A stretch of 64,000 nt of DNA from Candidatus Coprousia avicola (GTDB taxonomy: Bacteria; Actinomycetota; Coriobacteriia; Coriobacteriales; Coriobacteriaceae), in assembly GCA_018715125.1 (NCBI GenBank), contig DVMF01000068.1, positions 23,032 through 87,031 of the forward strand. The letters run 5' to 3'. The position numbers and the translations under genes are program-made. The notes below the pieces were generated by a model that saw only the letters and a list, made by a program, of their open reading frames with translations, was not told the origin of the DNA and did not search any database. The stretch's first letter is position 1, and each line of letters starts with the position of its first letter. This document shows, one piece after another, positions 58,401 through 64,000 of this stretch.

Positions 58401-59278
58401 TTCGCGCCGATGGTGCCCATGTCCATGAGGCAGACGGGCTTCTCGTCGCGACCGAGCTCGTGGCGCATGGCCAGATAGCGGTCGAAGGCCGCCTGCACGA
58501 CCTCGTCGTCGATCTCGACCTCGTCGAGCACGGTGCCGAAGGTGGTGTGGCGGCAGTGGTCGGACCAGTAGGTGTCGATCACGCGGATCTCGGTGATCGA
58601 GGGGTCGCGGCCCTCCTGGGTGAAGTACTCCTGGCAAAACGACAGGTCGGCGTCGTCCATCGCGAGTCCGCGCTCGGCTATGAACGCCGCCCGCGCGGCC
58701 TCATCCATGGTGCGGAAGCCATCGAGCACCTCGACGGGCTCCGGCTCGGGGATCTCGGTCGAGAGCGTGTCGCTGAGCGCGAGCGCGGTCTCGCGGGACT
58801 CTACGGGGTTGATGACGTAGCGCTTGATCGCCTCGACGGTCTCGGGCGCAAGGTCGCCGGAGATCACGTAGAGCTTGGCGCAGCGCACGGTCGGGCGCTC
58901 GCCCTGGGAGATGAGCTGCACGCATTCGGCTGCGGAGTCGGCGCGCTGGTCAAATTGGCCGGGGAGCGCCTCAACGGCAAAGGCCGTGAGGGAGGGCGCC
59001 GTCACGGAGATGCCCTCGCCCGTGCCGGCGGCACCGATTGTTACACCCTCGACGGCGAGTTCGCGGTAGGCGTCGTCGACTTGGGGCTCGGAGAATACGA
59101 CGGGAATGCAGCGCTCGAAGAGCTCGTCGTCGATGCCCTCGACATCGTAGACGTTTATGAGGCGCAGGGACGCCTCGTCGGGTAGCCCGCCGGTAAGGAC
59201 GGTGCGCAGCTCAGCCATGAGCTGCTGCGCCTCCACATCGAAACCCGGTTTCTTCTCTACATAGATGCGCGAGACCAT
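55442..59278 (-). CDS. purL: Phosphoribosylformylglycinamidine synthase (large single-chain)
   Basis: [47 protein letters not shown], C-terminal glutaminase [37 protein letters not shown]. Confidence 0.97.
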   Translation of the reverse strand: [1278 protein letters not shown]

Positions 59279-59334
59279 GGTACCCCTTCCGTGGGTGTCG
59301 TTGCATACCGTCCCTATGATACCAGCGTGCGCAG

Positions 59335-59805
59335 GTGCGCGGCTGGAAGCGCATCGGGAACCACCGGTACCTCACGCTCTTGCCGCAATCAGGGGGCACT
59401 GGGGCAGGGTGCCGGCATCAGGTCCATAGCTTGCGGATCGTGCTCGTGGCGGCGACCGTGCTCTTGGTGGCCCTCGCTGCCGACTCGCTCATGTTCGGTC
59501 GCTATCCCATTGCCCCCGACCAGGCCGTGGCCATGCACGTCGACCGCATCGTCCCGCTTGCGCAGACTTGGACCGATCAGCAGGCGACGCTCTTTTTCAA
59601 CGTGCGTCTGCCGCGCATCCTGCTCGCGGCGCTCGTGGGATGCGGGCTTTCCGCCGCCGGCGCCGCCTATCAGGGCACCTTCCAGAACCCGCTCGTCTTC
59701 TCCGATATCCTCGGCGCCTCCCGGGGCGCCGCCCTCGATGCCGCCTGGGCGGGCGCGGTGCGCGAGATCTCGCCGGTAGGGTCGCTCCGCGAGCTTCTCG
59801 TCTAG
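59335..59805 (+). pseudogene. Truncated FecCD-type siderophore/iron ABC permease (N-terminal fragment)
   Basis: FFNVRLPRILLAALVGCGLSAAGAAYQGTFQNPLVFSDILGASRGAALDAAWAG matches the FecCD N-terminal signature. The ORF stops soon after (SLRELLV*), so most TM helices are missing. Confidence 0.75.
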
Positions 59806-59913
59806 CCAGCTCTATGTTTGCAGTTGCAGGGGATGCTTGTCTTAACCCGGACATAGGTAGCAGGTGTGTAGCGGTGGCGCGTACCCTTTGGCTCGTGCCT
59901 GCAGCGCCACCGC

Positions 59914-60332
59914 CGTATACGCAATTCTCCGATTTACGTATACCTGGGGCGTTTGTGTATACCTAACTTCCGCCCCAAACGCGCCCGGCTTCACCCTGCG
60001 AGCCCTGTACCTGCGGTAACGAGAACTCGGTATAGAAATGACCCCCTGGTTAGGTATACGCAAACCGTTTCGGTATACGCAAACGGCGGATTTGCGTATA
60101 CCTAAGTCGGCAAGGTATGCGCAAACGGCGGGTTCGTGTATACCGAGACCGGTCGGGTATACACAAACGGGAGATTCGCGCATACCAAGGTCGGCCAGGT
60201 ATACACAAACAGGGGATTCGCGTATACCCGGGTCGGCCAGGTATACACAAGCAGATGATTCGCGTATACCGAGGGCGCCCCGGGCGTGCGCAGACGCGCC
60301 GGGTATACGCAAGCGCGCCGGTTGTGTATACC
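59914..60332. repeat. Array of ~31-bp GGTATAC(G/A)C(A/G)AA...GTATACC palindromes, 42-bp period
   Basis: Palindromes at 59914-59944, 60072-60102, 60114-60144, 60156-60186, 60198-60228, 60240-60270 and 60302-60332. 11-nt spacers in the central five-copy block, e.g. AAGGTCGGCCA, CGGGTCGGCCA. Extra half-sites at ~59951-59963 and 60053-60066. Confidence 0.95.
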
Positions 60333-60444
60333 CGGGCCCCGGGGCGCCGCGCACATGCTGACGTCGCGTGGATACGCGTCGGACCGAGCCGTGCCCCGGC
60401 GGCGATTCGCGGCGCCCGCACACAAATGGGCTGCGCCAACGGAA

Positions 60445-60476
60445 CAGCCGCCCGAAAGCGGCGCTTCGGGCGGCTG
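60445..60476 (-). terminator. Hairpin downstream of hom
   Basis: CAGCCGCCCGAA-AGCGGCGC-TTCGGGCGGCTG, perfect 12-bp stem. Confidence 0.7.
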
Positions 60477-60505
60477 TGGCGGGCGGTGCGGGTTGGGATC
60501 GGCGG

Positions 60506-61855
60506 TTAGTCGTTCTTCTCGACACCCGCAGCCCAGGCGTTGACGTCCTCGATGCGAATGACGCTCGCCACGCCTTCGACCTCGTCCATCGCCTCGAAGA
60601 TCTTGATGGCGGCGTGCACGTCGCGCTCGAGTGCCCGGTGCGTCAGGAACACGACGGAGCAGCGGGTGCCGTCGCCGTCTTTCAGCTGGTGGATGGTCGA
60701 GATGGAGATGCCCGCGTCGGCAAAGGCCGTCACCACCGGGGCGAGCGCGCCCACGCGGTCGGCCACCATCAGGCGGATGTAGTAGCGCGTCTCGAGCTCC
60801 TCGATGGAGCGCAGGCGCAGCACGCGGTCATAGGGCTCGGTCTCGGGCATGGGGCCCTCACCGCGCGCGATGGCGTCGGCGAGCTCGAGCACGTCGCCCA
60901 CCACGGCGCTCGCGGTGGGGAAAGAGCCTGCGCCCGCGCCGTAGAACATGGTCTCGCCCACGGCGTCGCCCACCACAAACACCGCGTTCATGGCGCCCGA
61001 GACGCCGGCGAGCATATGGTCGGCGGGGATCATCGTGGGGTGCACGCGCACGTCGACGCCCTTCTCGGTGTTGCGGGCGACGCCGAGGAGCTTCACGCGG
61101 TAGCCGAGCTCGCGCGCCTGCGCGATGTCGGCGGCCGATACGTTGCGGATACCCTGCATGTAGACGTCGTCGGTGGTCACGCGCGTGTGGAAGGCGATGG
61201 ACGAGAGGATGGCCACCTTGCTTGCGGCGTCGAAGCCGTCGACGTCGGCCGAGGGGTCCGCCTCGGCGTAGCCCAGGCGCTGCGCGTCGGCCAGGACCTC
61301 GTCGTAATCGAGCCCCTCGGTCTCCATGCGGCTGAGCATGTAGTTGGTGGTGCCGTTCAGGATGCCGGCGACCGTGAGGATCTCGTTGCCGGTGAGGGCG
61401 TGCTCCAGCGCGTTCACGATGGGGATGCCGCCCGCCGCCGCGGCCTCGCATTTGAGCTGGACGCCGTGCTCTGCGGCGAGGCGGGCGAGCCGCTCGACGT
61501 GGCGGCCGAGGAGCGCCTTGTTGGCGGTCACGACATGCTTGCCCGCCGCGAAGGCAGCCTCGAAGATCTCGGTCGCGGGGTGCTCGCCGCCGATGAGCTC
61601 CACCACGATGTCGACGGCGGGATCGGCCACGAGCTCGGTCCAGTCGCTCGTGAGCGTGCCGGGCGCGAGCCCCAGCTCGGCCTCGCGCTCGGGGCGCATG
61701 TCGCAGACGCGCGCGATGTTGAGGTCGATACCGTAGGCGCGCAGGTACTCGTCGCGGTGGCGCAGGATGGTGCGGGCGGTGCCGCCTCCCACGGTGCCGA
61801 GGCCGATGATGCCTACGCCCACGGTTCGGGCGCCGGTGGTTGCACGTGCGGTCAT
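60506..61855 (-). CDS. hom: Homoserine dehydrogenase
   Basis: VGVGIIGLGTVGGGTARTILRH, VVTANKALLGRHVERLARLAAEHGVQLKCEAAAAGGIPIVNALE, ILNGTTNYMLSRMETEGLDYDEVLADAQRLGYAEADPSADVDGFDAASK; C-terminal ACT-like domain. Confidence 0.97.
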   Translation of the reverse strand: MTARATTGARTVGVGIIGLGTVGGGTARTILRHRDEYLRAYGIDLNIARVCDMRPEREAELGLAPGTLTSDWTELVADPAVDIVVELIGGEHPATEIFEAAFAAGKHVVTANKALLGRHVERLARLAAEHGVQLKCEAAAAGGIPIVNALEHALTGNEILTVAGILNGTTNYMLSRMETEGLDYDEVLADAQRLGYAEADPSADVDGFDAASKVAILSSIAFHTRVTTDDVYMQGIRNVSAADIAQARELGYRVKLLGVARNTEKGVDVRVHPTMIPADHMLAGVSGAMNAVFVVGDAVGETMFYGAGAGSFPTASAVVGDVLELADAIARGEGPMPETEPYDRVLRLRSIEELETRYYIRLMVADRVGALAPVVTAFADAGISISTIHQLKDGDGTRCSVVFLTHRALERDVHAAIKIFEAMDEVEGVASVIRIEDVNAWAAGVEKND

Positions 61856-62137
61856 GTGAGGTCTCCTTCGTCGTTTTTGGGCGCAGCCCTGAAACCAAGA
61901 TGTAACACGGCATCTACGCTGCGGCTTGTTGCTAAAGCGCAGGTAGACTTTACCATACTGGTGTGTCGGTGCGCCCGGCGCGTGCCGAGAGCGCCGCCTT
62001 AGGGGTGTTTCACCTTACCAAACCCCCAAAAAACGAGTAAGGTTTACCTCACCGCTAACATATCTGCAAGCGGTATACGACCGACACGCGCCTTGAGGTC
62101 CGGCAGGAGATCGGCGCGCTTAGGGAAGGAGCGTCTC

Positions 62138-63400
62138 ATGTCCACTATTAATCTCAACCCCCAGATGAGCCGCCGCAGCCTTATCGCGGGTGCCGCGGCC
62201 TTGAGCGCCGCCGGCGTGCTTGCCGGCTGCTCGGGCGGCGACGAGGCCCCGGCGGGCTCCGGCGCGGCTTCCGGCGCTGCAGTCTTCAAGCTCGGCGGCA
62301 TCGGCCCCACCACCGGTGACGCGGCCATCTACGGCAACGCCGTCAAGAACGGCGCCCAGATCGCCGTGGACGAGATCAACGCCGAGGGCGGCGACATCCA
62401 GTTCGAGCTCAACTTCCAGGACGACGAGAACGACCCCGAGCGCTCCGTCAACGCCTACAACAACCTCAAGGACTGGGGCATGCAGATCCTCGTGGGCACC
62501 GTCACCACGGCTCCCTGCGTGGCCGTGTCCGCCGAGACCAACGCCGACAACATGTTCCAGATCACGCCCTCCGGCTCCTCCACCGACGTCATCGGCGGCC
62601 AGCCCGATGCGGACGGCAACATCTCCACGCCGCGCAAGGAGAACGTCTTCCAGATGTGCTTCACCGACCCCAACCAGGGCGCGGCGTCCGCGCAGTACAT
62701 CTCCGAGCAGCAGCTCGGCACCAAGATCGCCATCATCTACAACAACTCCGACACCTACTCCACCGGCATCTACCAGAGCTTCCTTTCCGAGGCTGCCGAC
62801 TTGGGGCTCGAGGTCGTCGCGGAGAGCGCGTTTACCAACGACTCCGCCACCGACTTCTCCGTCCAGCTGAACGACGCTAAGAACGCCGGCGCCGACCTGG
62901 TCTTCCTGCCGATCTACTACACGCCCATCTCGCTCATCCTCACGCAGGCCAACCAGATGGGCTATGCGCCCAAGTGGTTCGGCGTCGACGGCATGGACGG
63001 CCTGCTCACGGTCGAGGGCTTCGACACCGCGCTCGCCGAGGGCTGCATGCTGCTGACCCCGTTTGTCGCCACCGCCGAGGACGAGGCGACGCAGGCGTTC
63101 GTCGAGACCTACGAGGGCGCCGATTACGGTAACGGCGAGACCCCCAACCAGTTCGCCGCCGATGCCTACGACTGCGTCTACGCGCTCAAGCAGGCTATCG
63201 AGGAGGCCGGCATCACGGCCGACATGGACCCGTCCGACATGTGCGACGCGCTCGTGGAGACGTTCACGTCGTCCGACTTCTCGTTTACCGGCCTCACCAC
63301 CGCCGGCGAGGCGGCTACGTGGTCCGATACCGGTGAGATCTCCAAGCAGCCCACCGGTATGGTGATCGAGGGCGGCGTGTACATGCCGCTCGACGCGTAA
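62138..63400 (+). CDS. Branched-chain amino acid ABC transporter substrate-binding lipoprotein (LivJ-like)
   Basis: RRSLIAGAAALSAAGVLAGCSGG lipobox; FKLGGIGPTTGDAAIYGNAVKNGAQIAVDEINAEGGDIQFELNFQDDENDPE. Confidence 0.93.
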   Translation: MSTINLNPQMSRRSLIAGAAALSAAGVLAGCSGGDEAPAGSGAASGAAVFKLGGIGPTTGDAAIYGNAVKNGAQIAVDEINAEGGDIQFELNFQDDENDPERSVNAYNNLKDWGMQILVGTVTTAPCVAVSAETNADNMFQITPSGSSTDVIGGQPDADGNISTPRKENVFQMCFTDPNQGAASAQYISEQQLGTKIAIIYNNSDTYSTGIYQSFLSEAADLGLEVVAESAFTNDSATDFSVQLNDAKNAGADLVFLPIYYTPISLILTQANQMGYAPKWFGVDGMDGLLTVEGFDTALAEGCMLLTPFVATAEDEATQAFVETYEGADYGNGETPNQFAADAYDCVYALKQAIEEAGITADMDPSDMCDALVETFTSSDFSFTGLTTAGEAATWSDTGEISKQPTGMVIEGGVYMPLDA

Positions 63401-63489
63401 TCGTCCGCGTAACGGAAGGTTCCGTTTGCGCTTGAGCGGAGGCCACCGCACACCCGGTGGTCTCCGCTTTTACCATGGAAGGAGGGGAC

Positions 63490-64000
63490 ATGGAGTTTCT
63501 CGCCAACATCATCAACGGCATGAGCCTGGGCAGCGTCTACGCGCTCATCGCGCTCGGCTACACCATGGTGTACGGCATCGCCAAGATGCTTAACTTCGCG
63601 CACGGCGACGTCATCATGGTGGGTGCCTACATCTGCTTCTGCTCGATGACCTATCTGGGGCTGCCCGTCATCGCGGGCGTCGTCCTGTCCATCATCGGCT
63701 GCACGGTCCTCGGCATCGTGGTGGAGCGGCTCGCCTACAAGCCGCTGCGCAACGCGCCGAGCCTGAACGTGCTCATCACCGCCATCGGTGTGAGCTACTT
63801 CTTGCAGAACGCCGCGCTCATCCTCATGGGGTCCGACCCCAAGAGCTTCTCGTCCATCATCAGCCTGCCGGCGCTTAGGCTCTTCGACGGCGCGCTCACC
63901 ATCTCGGCCACGGCGGTCATCACCATCCTGGTGTGCGTCGTCATCATGGTGGCGCTGACGCTCTTTACCACCAAGACCAAGATGGGCAAGGCCATGCGCG
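63490..64000 (+). CDS. Branched-chain amino acid ABC permease (LivH-like), partial at window edge
   Basis: Reading from ATG 63490: MEFLANIINGMSLGSVYALIALGYTMVYGIAKMLNFAHGDVIMVGAYICF..., LivH signature; runs off the right end. Confidence 0.92.
   Translation, partial: MEFLANIINGMSLGSVYALIALGYTMVYGIAKMLNFAHGDVIMVGAYICFCSMTYLGLPVIAGVVLSIIGCTVLGIVVERLAYKPLRNAPSLNVLITAIGVSYFLQNAALILMGSDPKSFSSIISLPALRLFDGALTISATAVITILVCVVIMVALTLFTTKTKMGKAMR

Noticed and set aside
55532-59185. 1217-aa plus-strand ORF opposite purL.
   Set aside because: Antisense to an unambiguous purL; composition is typical of GC-rich antisense open frames.
59914-60332. Array considered as a CRISPR locus because of the regular period.
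   Set aside because: The whole 42-bp unit, including the 11-nt spacers, is similar between copies. There is no conserved repeat/unique-spacer alternation and no cas genes are in the window.
59842-60525. Long ORFs in several frames across the palindrome array (e.g. 60038..60361 + and 59842..60525 -) encoding 14-aa repeats such as RYTQTGDSRIPGSA.
   Set aside because: The 42-bp period is a multiple of 3 and the repeat happens to lack stops in several frames, so open frames on both strands are expected. No convincing RBS or domain was seen; treated as non-coding repeat DNA.

Overview
High-GC bacterial chromosome segment, probably from a Collinsella/Olsenella-like Coriobacteriia; the taxonomy is inferred from protein style and gene content and was not searched. 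About 50 genes can be supported. Main blocks: (i) a Sau3AI/MutH-type restriction-modification pair with a stand-alone HIRAN protein; (ii) a YeiH-type exporter with a divergent LysR gene; (iii) an ethanolamine-permease-like transporter, class-III PLP enzyme, APH-type kinase and PII-like protein; (iv) an Elp3-type radical SAM/GNAT enzyme and RNA/SAM methyltransferases; (v) an Opp-type peptide ABC transporter; (vi) an operon with TerB-N, a BrxD-like ATPase, a PPOX-fold protein and a BrxHI/Lhr-like helicase, a candidate defence or stress system; (vii) an RpiR/GH1/PTS beta-glucoside locus; (viii) a GlcD, EtfB and ferredoxin-EtfA cluster resembling electron-bifurcating lactate dehydrogenase; (ix) AzlCD, a cyclase, an HD-domain protein and a serpin; (x) a cluster of toxin-antitoxin-like modules, one of them decayed; (xi) purL, hom and liv genes. 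The most striking unexplained element is an array of ~31-bp GGTATAC...GTATACC palindromes with a 42-bp period at 59914-60332, between a truncated FecCD permease gene and hom. Other non-coding signals include a nested hairpin downstream of purL, a palindromic element inside the 3' end of the BrxD-like ORF, and a perfect 12-bp inverted repeat in front of a toxin-antitoxin-like operon. All calls come from reading the sequence and recalling protein families; no searches were run.
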